Shown: positions 1-13,671, numbered from the stretch's first letter. The stretch is DNA of 64,000 bases from Amaranthus tricolor (GCF_026212465.1 NC_080063.1:2358501-2422500), one strand, 5' to 3'. Notes: generated by a model from the letters alone, not told the origin. Made by a program: numbers and translations.

Positions 1-21
1 TGAACGATGAAGAATGAACAA

Positions 22-3000
22 GGATCTATGATCAATGAACAATGAACGATGAAGAATGAACAAGGATCAATGATCAATGCAGAATAAACGATGAAGAATG
101 AACAAGGATCAATGGTCAATGACGAATGAATGATGAAGAATGAACAAAGATCAATGATCAATGAAGAATGAACGATGAAGAATGAACAAGGATTAATGGT
201 AAATGAAAAATGAACGATGAACAATGAACAAGGATTAATGATCAATGACGAATGAACGATGAAGAATGAACAAGGATCAATGGTCAATGACAAATGAACG
301 ATGAAGAATGAACAAGGATCAATGATCAATGAAGAATGAACGATGAAGAATGAAGAAGGATTAATGGTCAATGACGAATGAACGATGAAGAATGAAGAAG
401 GATCAATGATCAATGAAGAATCAACGATGAAGAATGAACAAGGATCAATGGTCAATGACGAATGAACGATGAAGAATGAACAAGGATCAATGATTAATGA
501 AGAATGAACAGTGAAGAATGAACAAGGATCAATGGTCAATGACGAATGAACGATGAAGAATGAACAAGGATCAATGATCAATGAAAAATGAACGATGAAG
601 AATGAACAAGGATCAATGCTCAATGACGAATGAACGATGAAGAATAAACAAGGATCAATGATCAATGAAGAATGAACGATGAAGAATGAACAAGGATCAA
701 TGCTCAATGACGAATGAACGATGAAGAATGAACAAGGATCAATGATCAATGAAGAATGAACGATGAAGAATGAACAAGGATCAATGATCAATGAAGAATG
801 AACGATGAAGAATGAACAAGGATCAATGATCAATGAAGAATGAACGATGAAGAATGAACAAGGATCAATGATCAATGACGAATGAACGATGAAGAATGAA
901 CAAGGATCAATGATCAATGAAAAATAAACGATGAAGAATGAACAAGGATCAATGGTCAATGACGAATGAACGATGAAGAATGAACAAGGATCAATGATCA
1001 ATGAAGAATGAACGATGAAGAATGAACAAGGATCAATGGTCAATGACGAATGAATGATGAAGAATGAACAAAGATCAATGATCAATAAAGAATGAACGAT
1101 GAAGAATGAACAAGGATTAATGGTAAATGAAAAATGAACGATGAAGAATGAACAAGGATCAATGATCAATGACGAATGAACAATGAAGAATGAACAAGGA
1201 TCAATGGTCAATGACGAATGAACGATGAAGAATGAACAAGGATCAATGATCAATGAAGAATGAATGATGAAGAATGAACAAGGATTAATGGTCAATGACG
1301 AATGAACGATGAAGAATGAAGAAGGATCAATGATCAATGAAGAATGAACGATGAAGAATGAACAAGGATCAATGGTCAATGACGAATGAACGAAGAAGAA
1401 TGAACAAGGATCAATGATCAATGAAGAATGAACAGTGAAGAATGAACAAGGATCAATGGTCAATGACGAATGAACGATGAAGAATGAACAAGGATCAATG
1501 ATCAATGAAAAATGAACGATGAAGAATAAACAAGGATCAATGCTCAATGACGAATGAACGATGAAGAATAAACAAGGATCAATGATCATTGAAGAATGAA
1601 CGATGAAGAATGAACAAGGATCAATGCTCAATGACGAATGAACGATGAAGAATGAACAAGGATCAATGATCAATGATCAATGAAGAATGAACGATGAAGA
1701 ATGAACAAGGATCAATGATCAATGAAGAATGAACGATGAAGAATGAACAAGGATCAATGATCAATGAAGAATGAACGATGAAGAATGAACAAGGATCAAT
1801 GATCAATGACGAATGAACGATGAAGAATGAACAAGGATCAATGGTCAATGAAGAATGAACGATGAAGAATGAACAAGGATCAATGATCAATGACGAATGA
1901 ACAATGAAGAATGAACAAGGATCAATGATCAATGAAGAATGAACGATGAAGAATGAACAAGGATCAATGCTCAATGACGAATGAACGATGAAGAATGAAC
2001 AAGGATCAATGATCAATGAAGAATGAACGATGAAGAATGAATAAGGATCAATGCTCAATGACGAATGAACGATGAAGAATGAACAAGGATCAATGATCAA
2101 TGAAGAATGAACGATGAAGAATGAACAAGGATCAATGATCAATGAAGAATGAACGATGAAGAATGAACAAGGATCAATGATCAATGAAGAATGAACGATG
2201 AAGAATGAACAAGGATCAATGATCAATGACGAATGAACGATTAAGAATGAACAAGGATCAATGGTCAATGAAGAATGAACGACGAAGAATGAACAAGTAT
2301 CAATGCTCAATGAAGAATGAACGAGGATCAATGATCAATAAAGAATGAACGATGAAAAATAAACAAGGATTAATGACGAATGAACGATGAAGAATGAACA
2401 AGGATCTATGATCAATGAACAATGAACGATGAAGAATGAACAAGGATCAATGATCAATGAAGAATGAACGTTGAAGAATGAACAAGGATCAATGGTCAAT
2501 GACGAATGAACGATGAAGAATGAACAAGGATCAATGATCAATGAAGAATGAACAGTGATGAATGAACAAGGATCAATGGTCAATGACGAATGAACGATGA
2601 AGAATGAACAAGGATCAATGATCAATGAAAAATGAACGATGAAGAATGAACAAGGATGAATGATCAATGAAGAATGAACGATGAAGAATGAACAAGGATT
2701 AATGGTCAATGACGAATGAACGATGAAGAATGAAAAAGGATCAATGATCAATGAAGAATGAACGATGAAGAATGAACAAGGATCAATGATCAATGAAAAA
2801 TGAACGATGAAGAATGAACAAGGATCAATGCTCAATGACGAATGAACGATGAAGAATAAACAAGGATCAATGATCAATGAAGAATGAAAGATGAAGAATG
2901 AACAAGGATCAATGTTCAATGACGAATGAACGATGAAGAATGAACAAGGATCAATGCTCAATGACGAATGAACGATGAAGAATGAACAAGGATCAATGAT

Positions 3001-3304
3001 CAATGAAGAATGAACGATGAAGAATGAACAAGGATCAATGATCAATGAAGAATGAACGATGAAGAATGAACAAGGATCAATGATCAATGAAGAATGAACG
3101 ATGAAGAATGAACAAGGATCAATGATCAATGACGAATGAACGATGAAGAATGAACAAGGATCAATGGTCAATGAAGAATGAACGATGAAGAATGAACAAG
3201 TATCAATGCTCAATGAAGAATGAACGAGGATCAATGATCAATAAAGAATGAACGATGAAAAATGAACAAGGATCAATGACGAATGAACGATGAAGAATGA
3301 ACAA
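22..3304. repeat. Left higher-order repeat, copy 1 (3283 bp)
   Basis: Delimited by the rare variant GGATCTATG at 22 and 3305, with a second GGATCTATG inside at 2402. This splits the repeat into a long part (2380 bp) and a short part (903 bp). It is 7 bp longer than the next two copies because of one extra heptamer (CAATGAT) near 1670. Near both ends of the short part, single 14-bp and 7-bp losses shift the 42-bp phase by half a unit. Confidence 0.88.
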
Positions 3305-6300
3305 GGATCTATGATCAATGAACAATGAACGATGAAGAATGAACAAGGATCAATGATCAATGAAGAATAAACGATGAAGAATGAACAAGGATCAATGGTC
3401 AATGACGAATGAATGATGAAGAATGAACAAAGATCAATGATAAATGAAGAATGAACGATGAAGAATGAACAAGGATTAATGGTAAATGAAAAATGAACGA
3501 TGAACAATGAACAAGGATTAATGATCAATGACGAATGAACGATGAAGAATGAACAAGGATCAATGGTCAATGACAAATGAACGATGAAGAATGAACAAGG
3601 ATCAATGATCAATGAAGAATGAACGATGAAGAATGAAGAAGGATTAATGGTCAATGACGAATGAACGATGAAGAATGAAGAAGGATCAATGATCAATGAA
3701 GAATCAACGATGAAGAATGAACAAGGATCAATGGTCAATGACGAATGAACGATGAAGAATGAACAAGGATCAATGATTAATGAAGAATGAACAGTGAAGA
3801 ATGAACAAGGATCAATGGTCAATGACGAATGAACGATGAAGAATGAACAAGGATCAATGATCAATGAAAAATGAACGATGAAGAATGAACAAGGATCAAT
3901 GCTCAATGACGAATGAACGATGAAGAATAAACAAGGATCAATGATCAATGAAGAATGAACGATGAAGAATGAACAAGGATCAATGCTCAATGACGAATGA
4001 ACGATGAAGAATGAACAAGGATCAATGATCAATGAAGAATGAACGATGAAGAATGAACAAGGATCAATGATCAATGAAGAATGAACGATGAAGAATGAAC
4101 AAGGATCAATGATCAATGAAGAATGAACGATGAAGAATGAACAAGGATCAATGATCAATGACGAATGAACGATGAAGAATGAACAAGGATCAATGATCAA
4201 TGAAAAATAAACGATGAAGAATGAACAAGGATCAATGGTCAATGACGAATGAACGATGAAGAATGAACAAGGATCAATGATCAATGAAGAATGAACGATG
4301 AAGAATGAACAAGGATCAATGGTCAATGACGAATGAATGATGAAGAATGAACAAAGATCAATGATCAATAAAGAATGAACGATGAAGAATGAACAAGGAT
4401 TAATGGTAAATGAAAAATGAACGATGAAGAATGAACAAGGATCAATGATCAATGACGAATGAACAATGAAGAATGAACAAGGATCAATGGTCAATGACGA
4501 ATGAACGATGAAGAATGAACAAGGATCAATGATCAATGAAGAATGAATGATGAAGAATGAACAAGGATTAATGGTCAATGACGAATGAACGATGAAGAAT
4601 GAAGAAGGATCAATGATCAATGAAGAATGAACGATGAAGAATGAACAAGGATCAATGGTCAATGACGAATGAACGATGAAGAATGAACAAGGATCAATGA
4701 TCAATGAAGAATGAACAGTGAAGAATGAACAAGGATCAATGGTCAATAACGAATGAACGATGAAGAATGAACAAGGATCAATGATCAATGAAAAATGAAC
4801 GATGAAGAATAAACAAGGATCAATGCTCAATGACGAATGAACGATGAAGAATAAACAAGGATCAATGATCAATGAAGAATGAACGATGAAGAATGAACAA
4901 GGATCAATGCTCAATGACGAATGAACGATGAAGAATGAACAAGGATCAATGATCAATGAAGAATGAACGATGAAGAATGAACAAGGATCAATGATCAATG
5001 AAGAATGAACGATGAAGAATGAACAAGGATCAATGATCAATGAAGAATGAACGATGAAGAATGAACAAGGATCAATGATCAATGACGAATGAACGATGAA
5101 GAATGAACAAGGATCAATGGTCAATGAAGAATGAACGATGAAGAATGAACAAGGATCAATGATCAATGACGAATGAACAATGAAGAATGAACAAGGATCA
5201 ATGATCAATGAAGAATGAACGATGAAGAATGAACAAGGATCAATGCTCAATGACGAATGAACGATGAAGAATGAACAAGGATCAATGATCAATGAAGAAT
5301 GAACGATGAAGAATGAATAAGGATCAATGCTCAATGACGAATGAACGATGAAGAATGAACAAGGATCAATGATCAATGAAGAATGAACGATGAAGAATGA
5401 ACAAGGATCAATGATCAATGAAGAATGAACGATGAAGAATGAACAAGGATCAATGATCAATGAAGAATGAACGATGAAGAATGAACAAGGATCAATGATC
5501 AATGACGAATGAACGATTAAGAATGAACAAGGATCAATGGTCAATGAAGAATGAACGACGAAGAATGAACAAGTATCAATGCTCAATGAAGAATGAACGA
5601 GGATCAATGATCAATAAAGAATGAACGATGAAAAATAAACAAGGATTAATGACGAATGAACGATGAAGAATGAACAAGGATCTATGATCAATGAACAATG
5701 AACGATGAAGAATGAACAAGGATCAATGATCAATGAAGAATGAACGTTGAAGAATGAACAAGGATCAATGGTCAATGACGAATGAACGATGAAGAATGAA
5801 CAAGGATCAATGATCAATGAAGAATGAACAGTGATGAATGAACAAGGATCAATGGTCAATGACGAATGAACGATGAAGAATGAACAAGGATCAATGATCA
5901 ATGAAAAATGAACGATGAAGAATGAACAAGGATGAATGATCAATGAAGAATGAACGATGAAGAATGAACAAGGATTAATGGTCAATGACGAATGAACGAT
6001 GAAGAATGAAAAAGGATCAATGATCAATGAAGAATGAACGATGAAGAATGAACAAGGATCAATGATCAATGAAAAATGAACGATGAAGAATGAACAAGGA
6101 TCAATGCTCAATGACGAATGAACGATGAAGAATAAACAAGGATCAATGATCAATGAAGAATGAAAGATGAAGAATGAACAAGGATCAATGTTCAATGACG
6201 AATGAACGATGAAGAATGAACAAGGATCAATGCTCAATGACGAATGAACGATGAAGAATGAACAAGGATCAATGATCAATGAAGAATGAACGATGAAGAA

Positions 6301-6580
6301 TGAACAAGGATCAATGATCAATGAAGAATGAACGATGAAGAATGAACAAGGATCAATGATCAATGAAGAATGAACGATGAAGAATGAACAAGGATCAATG
6401 ATCAATGACGAATGAACGATGAAGAATGAACAAGGATCAATGGTCAATGAAGAATGAGCGATGAAGAATGAACAAGTATCAATGCTCAATGAAGAATGAA
6501 CGAGGATCAATGATCAATAAAGAATGAACGATGAAAAATGAACAAGGATCAATGACGAATGAACGATGAAGAATGAACAA
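3305..6580. repeat. Left higher-order repeat, copy 2 (3276 bp)
   Basis: The interval equals 78 units of 42 bp, with the internal GGATCTATG at 5678 (2373 + 903 bp). It shares private variants with copy 1 at the same offset: CGTTGAAG (about 2469 and 5745), AACAGTGATG (about 2548 and 5827) and the half-unit phase slips. Aligned by eye it is nearly identical to copy 1. Confidence 0.9.
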
Positions 6581-9500
6581 GGATCTATGATCAATGAACA
6601 ATGAACGATGAAGAATGAACAAGGATCAATGATCAATGAAGAATAAACGATGAAGAATGAACAAGGATCAATGGTCAATGACGAATGAATGATGAAGAAT
6701 GAACAAAGATCAATGATCAATGAAGAATGAACGATGAAGAATGAACAAGGATTAATGGTAAATGAAAAATGAACGATGAACAATGAACAAGGATTAATGA
6801 TCAATGACGAATGAACGATGAAGAATGAACAAGGATCAATGGTCAATGACAAATGAACGATGAAGAATGAACAAGGATCAATGATCAATGAAGAATGAAC
6901 GATGAAGAATAAAGAAGGATTAATGGTCAATGACGAATGAACGATGAAGAATGAAGAAGGATCAATGATCAATGAAGAATCAACGATGAAGAATGAACAA
7001 GGATCAATGGTCAATGACGAATGAACGATGAAGAATGAACAAGGATCAATGATTAATGAAGAATGAACAGTGAAGAATGAACAAGGATCAATGGTCAATG
7101 ACGAATGAACGATGAAGAATGAACAAGGATCAATGATCAATGAAAAATGAACGATGAAGAATGAACAAGGATCAATGCTCAATGACGAATGAACGATGAA
7201 GAATAAACAAGGATCAATGATCAATGAAGAATGAACGATGAAGAATGAACAAGGATCAATGCTCAATGACGAATGAACGATGAAGAATGAACAAGGATCA
7301 ATGATCAATGAAGAATGAACGATGAAGAATGAACAAGGATCAATGATCAATGAAGAATGAACAATGAAGAATGAACAAGGATCAATGATCAATGAAGAAT
7401 GAACGATGAAGAATGAACAAGGATCAATGATCAATGACGAATGAACGATGAAGAATGAACAAGGATCAATGATCAATGAAAAATAAACGATGAAGAATGA
7501 ACAAGGATCAATGGTCAATGACGAATGAACGATGAAGAATGAACAAGGATCAATGATCAATGAAGAATGAACGATGAAGAATGAACAAGGATCAATGGTC
7601 AATGACGAATGAATGATGAAGAATGAACAAAGATCAATGATCAATAAAGAATGAACGATGAAGAATGAACAAGGATTAATGGTAAATGAAAAATGAACGA
7701 TGAAGAATGAACAAGGATCAATGATCAATGACGAATGAACAATGAAGAATGAACAAGGATCAATGGTCAATGACGAATGAACGATGAAGAATGAACAAGG
7801 ATCAATGATCAATGAAGAATGAATGATGAAGAATGAACAAGGATTAATGGTCAATGACGAATGAACGATGAAGAATGAAGAAGGATCAATGATCAATGAA
7901 GAATGAACGATGAAGAATGAACAAGGATCAATGGTCAATGACGAATGAACGATGAAGAATGAACAAGGATCAATGATCAATGAAGAATGAACAGTGAAGA
8001 ATGAACAAGGATCAATGGTCAATGACGAATGAACGATGAAGAATGAACAAGGATCAATGATCAATGAAAAATGAACGATGAAGAATAAACAAGGATCAAT
8101 GCTCAATGACGAATGAACGATGAAGAATAAACAAGGATCAATGATCAATGAAGAATGAACGATGAAGAATGAACAAGGATCAATGCTCAATGACGAATGA
8201 ACAATGAAGAATGAACAAGGATCAATGATCAATGAAGAATGAACGATGAAGAATGAACAAGGATCAATGATCAATGAAGAATGAACGATGAAGAATGAAC
8301 AAGGATCAATGATCAATGACGAATGAACGATGAAGAATGAACAAGGATCAATGGTCAATGAAGAATGAACGATGAAGAATGAACAAGGATCAATGATCAA
8401 TGACGAATGAACAATGAAGAATGAACAAGGATCAATGATCAATGAAGAATGAACGATGAAGAATGAACAAGGATCAATGCTCAATGACGAATGAACGATG
8501 AAGAATGAACAAGGATCAATGATCAATGAAGAATGAACGATGAAGAATGAATAAGGATCAATGCTCAATGACGAATGAACGATGAAGAATGAACAAGGAT
8601 CAATGATCAATGAAGAATGAACGATGAAGAATGAACAAGGATCAATGATCAATGAAGAATGAACGATGAAGAATGAACAAGGATCAATGATCAATGAAGA
8701 ATGAACGATGAAGAATGAACAAGGATCAATGATCAATGACGAATGAACGATGAAGAATGAACAAGGATCAATGGTCAATGAAGAATGAACGACGAAGAAT
8801 GAACAAGTATCAATGCTCAATGAAGAATGAACGAGGATCAATGATCAATAAAGAATGAACGATGAAAAATAAACAAGGATTAATGACGAATGAACGATGA
8901 AGAATGAACAAGGATCTATGATCAATGAACAATGAACGATGAAGAATGAACAAGGATCAATGATCAATGAAGAATGAACGATGAAGAATGAACAAGGATC
9001 AATGGTCAATGACGAATGAACGATGAAGAATGAACAAGGATCAATGATCAATGAAGAATGAACAGTGATGAATGAACAAGGATCAATGGTCAATGACGAA
9101 TGAACGATGAAGAATGAACAAGGATCAATGATCAATGAAAAATGAACGATGAAGAATGAACAAGGATGAATGATCAATGAAGAATGAACGATGAAGAATG
9201 AACAAGGATTAATGGTCAATGACGAATGAACGATGAAGAATGAAGAAGGATCAATGATCAATGAAGAATGAACGATGAAGAATGAACAAGGATCAATGAT
9301 CAATGAAAAATGAACGATGAAGAATGAACAAGGATCAATGCTCAATGACGAATGAACGATGAAGAATAAACAAGGATCAATGATCAATGAAGAATGAAAG
9401 ATGAAGAATGAACAAGGATCAATGTTCAATGACGAATGAACGATGAAGAATGAACAAGGATCAATGATCAATGAAGAATGAACGATGAAGAATGAACAAG

Positions 9501-9856
9501 GATCAATGCTCAATGACGAATGAACGATGAAGAATGAACAAGGATCAATGATCAATGAAGAATGAACGATGAAGAATGAACAAGGATCAATGATCAATGA
9601 AGAATGAACGATGAAGAATGAACAAGGATCAATGATCAATGAAGAATGAACGATGAAGAATGAACAAGGATCAATGATCAATGACGAATGAACGATGAAG
9701 AATGAACAAGGATCAATGGTCAATGAAGAATGAGCGATGAAGAATGAACAAGTATCAATGCTCAATGAAGAATGAACGAGGATCAATGATCAATAAAGAA
9801 TGAACGATGAAAAATGAACAAGGATCAATGACGAATGAACGATGAAGAATGAACAA
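6581..9856. repeat. Left higher-order repeat, copy 3 (3276 bp)
   Basis: Same total length as copy 2, but divided differently: the internal GGATCTATG is at 8912 (2331 + 945 bp). The long part has lost one 42-bp unit and the short part has gained one. This is direct evidence of single-unit exchange after the higher-order repeat formed. Confidence 0.88.
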
Positions 9857-11886
9857 GGATCTATGATCAATGAACAATGAACGATGAAGAATGAACAAGG
9901 ATCAATGATCAATGAAGAATAAACGATGAAGAATGAACAAGGATGAATGGTCAATGACGAATGAATGATGAAGAATGAACAAAGATCAATGATCAATGAA
10001 GAATGAACGATGAAGAATGAATTAGGATTAATGGTAAATGAAAAATGAACGATGAAGAATGAACAAGGATCAATGATCAATGACGAATGAACGATGAAGA
10101 ATGAACAAGGATCAATGATCAATGAAGAATGAACGATGAAGAATGAAGAAGGATTAATGGTCAATGACGAATGAACGATGAAGAATGAAGAAGGATCAAT
10201 GATCAATGAAGAATCAACGATGAAGAATGAACAAGGATCAATGGTCAATGACGAATGAACGATGAAGAATGAACAAGGATCAATGATTAATGAAGAATGA
10301 ACAGTGAAGAATGAACAAGGATCAATGGTCAATGACGAATGAACGATGAAGAATGAACAAGGATCAATGATCAATGAAAAATGAACGATGAAGAATGAAC
10401 AAGGATCAATGCTCAATGACGAATGAACGATGAAGAATAAACAAGGATCAATGATCAATGAAGAATGAACGATGAAGAATGAACAAGGATCAATGCTCAA
10501 TGACGAATGAACGATGAAGAATGAACAAGGATCAATGATCAATGAAGAATGAACGATGAAAATGAACAAGGATCAATGATCAATGAAGAATGAACGATGA
10601 AGAATGAACAAGGATCAATGATCAATGAAGAATGAACGATGAAGAATGAACAAGGATCAATGATCAATGACGAATGAACGATGAAGAATGAACAAGGATC
10701 AATGGTCAATGAAGAATGAACGATGAAGAATGAACAAGTATCAATGCTCAATGAAGAATGAACGAGGATCAATGATCAATAAAGAATGAACGATGAAAAA
10801 TGAACAAGGATCAATGACGAATGAACGATGAAGAATGAACAAGGATCTATGATCAATGAACAATGAACGATGAAGAATGAACTAGGATCAATGATCAATG
10901 AAGAATGAACGATGAAGAATGAACAAGGATCAATGGTCAATGACGAATGAACGATGAAGAATGAACAAGGATCAATGATCAATGAAGAATGAACAGTGAT
11001 GAATGAACAAGGATCAATGGTCAATGACGAATGAACGATGAAGAATGAACAAGGATCAATGATCAATGAAAAATGAACGATGAAGAATGAACAAGGATCA
11101 ATGCTCAATGACGAATAAACGATGAAGAATAAACAAGGATCAATGATCAATGAAGAATGAACGATGAAGAATGAACAAGGATCAATGCTAAATGACGAAT
11201 GAACGATGAAGAATGAACAAGGATCAATGATCAATGAAGAATGAACGATGAAGAATGAACAAGGATCAATGATCAATGAAGAATGAACGATGAAGAATGA
11301 ACAAGGATCAATGATCAATGAAGAATGAACGATGAAGAATGAACAAGGATCAATGATCAATGAAGAATGAACGATGAAGAATGAACAAGGATCAATGATC
11401 AATGAAGAATGAACGATGAAGAATGAACAAGGATCAATGATCAATGAGGATTGAACGATGAAGAATGAACAAGGATCAATGATCAATGAAGAATGAACGA
11501 TGAAGAATGAACAAGGATCAATGATCAATGAGGATTGAACGATGAAGAATGAACAAGGATCAATGATCAATGAAGAATGAACGATGAAGAATGAACAAGG
11601 ATCAATGATCAATGAAGAATGAACGATGAAGAATGAACAAGGATCAATGATCAATGACGAATGAACGATGAAGAATGAACAAGGATCAATGATCAATGAA
11701 AAATGAACGATGAACAATGAACAAGGATCAATGGTCAATGACGAATGAACGATGAAGAATGAACAAGGATCAATGATCAATGAAGAATGAACGACGAAGA
11801 ATGAACAAGGATCAATGGTCAATGACGAATGAATGATGAAGAATGAACAAAGATCAATGATCAATGAAGAATGAACGATGAAGAAT
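9857..11886. repeat. Left higher-order repeat, copy 4, internally deleted and cut by the retrotransposon
   Basis: GGATCTATG occurs at 9857 and 10843, so the long part is only 986 bp instead of 2331-2373. The short-part marker AACAGTGATG recurs near 10991. A single G is missing at about 10560 (GATGAAAATG where neighbours have GATGAAGAATG), one of only two places where I found the heptamer phase broken. The copy runs up to the retrotransposon. Confidence 0.8.
11882..11886. other. Target-site duplication, left copy (AGAAT)
   Basis: AGAAT directly precedes the LTR terminus TGTAG. It is identical to 21340-21344 and is part of the satellite unit (GATGAAGAATGAAC), so the pre-insertion register can be read exactly. 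Confidence 0.95.
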
Positions 11887-12225
11887 TGTAGAAATACTAA
11901 TGGATGATCGAATGCAACAAGAGGGGGGGGGTGAATTGTTGTGTAGTAGGTTTAAGATTTTTGCCTTTAATTTTTGCGGAATTATAATAAGTATAGAACA
12001 AAAACTTAAACTTAAAAACGAAAAGAAAAATAATAAAAGAAGACAAGGATTTTTACGTGGAAACCTTCTCGGCCTAATAAGAAGGAAAAACCACGACCCC
12101 CCGGGATTTCAAAATTCTCACTATGTTTAGGCAATTAGTTACAATTACACAAAACAATGTTTTGCTTCACTTGAAGCTTCTCAATTCTCTAAACGCTTTA
12201 CTCAAAGCTTCTCTACTTAGGCCCA

Positions 12226-12255
12226 CTTCTCTTCTCTTCTCTTCTCTTCTCTTCT
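12226..12255. repeat. (CTTCT)6 microsatellite in the 3' LTR
   Basis: Six exact CTTCT pentamers, with the same number in the 5' LTR at 20446-20475. It lies downstream of the TATA motif, so it would fall in the R-U5 part as an AGAAG purine run in the transcript. Confidence 0.9.
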
Positions 12256-12490
12256 CTCGTTTCTATTCTCTATTCCCTTAGACTTCCCATAAGTCTAATT
12301 ACAACAAAACACTCAAATACCCTTTACAAGGCCATTCTCAAGAGGATAAGAATTAAAATAATTACTTAAGAAAAATATAATAAATTAATTGGCATTGGAA
12401 AACTGAAAATATTTTTCTTAAGATGATCTCCCTTTAATGGACACTCTTGAATCCTAAAAGGATTGATTTTTGATTCGAGCAAAGTCCCTT

Positions 12491-12499
12491 CTATTTATA
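12491..12499 (-). promoter_or_regulatory. TATA box of the 3' LTR
   Basis: Identical TATAAATAG motif in the downstream LTR. If active, transcripts would leave the element and run into the satellite at 11886 and below on the pyrimidine-rich strand. Confidence 0.5.
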
Positions 12500-12879
12500 G
12501 AGGGAACAGCCAGCAGTTACCATAAGCATAACGTCCACTATCTCACACATACCTCCACTACCCCCACGTTCTCAAAACAAAAGGTGGTGGAATTATGAAA
12601 GTGTCCGGCTGTTATTTGCTCAAAGAAAAATCAGTTTCCTTAATGCTAAAAATAGCATAGGAGTTTAAAACATAAGATCCTAAAAAATAGGAGATCTAAA
12701 TCTAATTAAGAAAAAGTCTTGGGCTATTTTTAGAAAACCTAAAAATAGATTTGCCAATTAACTTACTAATTAATTTAAGCAATTAAATTAATTCTAAACC
12801 ATTACATCAACTTAAAAACAGAAAATAATTAATTCGCAATTTTTCAGTCGATGCTATTCTTCAGACCTGCTACGTAGGA

Positions 12880-12891
12880 ACAGTGCACTGT
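12880..12891. promoter_or_regulatory. 12-bp palindrome in U3 of the 3' LTR
   Basis: ACAGTGCACTGT is a perfect palindrome, overlapping the GGAACAG motif at 12877. It is repeated in the other LTR at 21100-21111. It lies upstream of the TATA motif, so a protein-binding role is possible but unproven. A second inverted pair, AACAG and CTGTT, follows at about 12929-12942. Confidence 0.4.
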
Positions 12892-13123
12892 CTCCATCTA
12901 CAACATTCGTCAGAACTTTAACTCTAGGAACAGCAGTCTGTTTTCCAGAGCAATTTCCCAACTTCTTGGATATTTGAGACATGTACATCTTCCACGAATC
13001 AAGTCATAGGCTTCATCAACGATTCACATTAAATCGGATATATACCTACAAAACAATCTCTAAAAATATGTTTGTTTATTTAAAAGTAAAGTCATCATCA
13101 AAACCTTAAGAGGCCAACAAATT

Positions 13124-13133
13124 CCCCCTTTTT
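13124..13133 (-). other. Polypurine tract (plus-strand primer)
   Basis: AAAAAGGGGG on the minus strand, four bases (AATT) upstream of the 3' LTR start TGTTGG and preceded by CATCATC. The position and the A-then-G composition fit the Sirevirus polypurine tract. Confidence 0.88.
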
Positions 13134-13358
13134 GATGATGGCAAACTTTATAAACAAACTTAAGTGAAATAGAGTAAAACAAAATTCATAGAGCATACTA
13201 GAGATTAAAGTAACTCTAATTAACTTAGCAAATCAACTTGTTAGAATATAATTTACCAAGCATTCATAAACAAACAGTTTACTCTAAAATATCAAATATT
13301 TTTCAAAAGTTTTCAAAATTAATTAACTTAAAACTTAAATGAAATAAAGTAAGTTAAA

Positions 13359-13435
13359 CGAAAATAAATAAAAACTAACATAACGAAAATAAATAAAAAC
13401 TAACATAATAATAAAAATAAAAAAAACTAACATAA
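13359..13435. repeat. Short tandem repeat, about 25 bp x 3
   Basis: Two exact 25-bp copies (13359-13383 and 13384-13408) beginning CGAAAATAAATA and ending CTAACATAA. A diverged 27-bp third copy runs to 13435. Confidence 0.85.
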
Positions 13436-13662
13436 TAAAACTATAATAAACCTAATAATAATAAACATAACTTCTTAAGTATTTTCACAGAATCAAATAT
13501 TCATGAGGACTTCATGAGAACTTCAACAAACTTAGCAACACAGATGATCACTAAACTAGCATAAACACAGCAAGCACACATTATATTCATAAGAATCAAT
13601 ATAAATCAACGAAGATATGTAACTGTGTATTCACTTCTCCTCTTAAGTTTGTGCATAATCTT

Positions 13663-13671
13663 CCCCCTTTT
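13663..13671 (-). other. Second, upstream polypurine-tract-like motif
   Basis: AAAAGGGGG on the minus strand, preceded by GATGAC, about 540 bp upstream of the primary tract and in a similar context. Several purine tracts before the 3' LTR are described for Sireviruses; whether this copy primes is unknown. Confidence 0.6.

Larger units (their letters stand above)
1..11886. repeat. Left block of 42-bp satellite array
   Basis: About 283 tandem copies of a 42-bp unit that reads as six heptamers on the + strand: GAATGAA, CAAGGAT, CAATGAT, CAATGAA, GAATGAA, CGATGAA. The consensus has roughly 21 A, 10 G, 7 T and 4 C, so it is 33% GC and about three-quarters purine on the + strand. Many neighbouring units alternate between two forms, one with ATGATCAATGAAG and one with ATGGTCAATGACG, giving an 84-bp dimer. 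The + strand has TGA stops in all three frames. One minus frame is open and yields long repetitive hydrophobic translations that I do not regard as genes. The block ends at the retrotransposon target site and starts before the window. Confidence 0.97.
11887..13119 (-). repeat. 3' LTR (1233 bp)
   Basis: On the minus strand it begins TGTTGGCCTC and ends TTTCTACA. It differs from the 5' LTR by seven substitutions seen by eye (11918, 11950, 11965, 12305, 12418, 13062, 13064) and by a G run of 9 instead of 18, which accounts for the 9-bp length difference. It holds a TATA motif, a CTTCT microsatellite and three GGAACAG motifs. As the downstream LTR, its promoter points out of the element into the left satellite block. 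Confidence 0.95.

Noticed and set aside
1..11886. CRISPR array
   Set aside because: Units are directly abutting, without unique spacers of constant size and without cas genes; the rest of the window is plant-type.
11900..12130. Plus-strand 76-codon ORF in the 3' LTR, and its partner at 20072-20350
   Set aside because: They lie in LTR sequence antisense to the element, cross the unstable G run, and have no recognisable domain.
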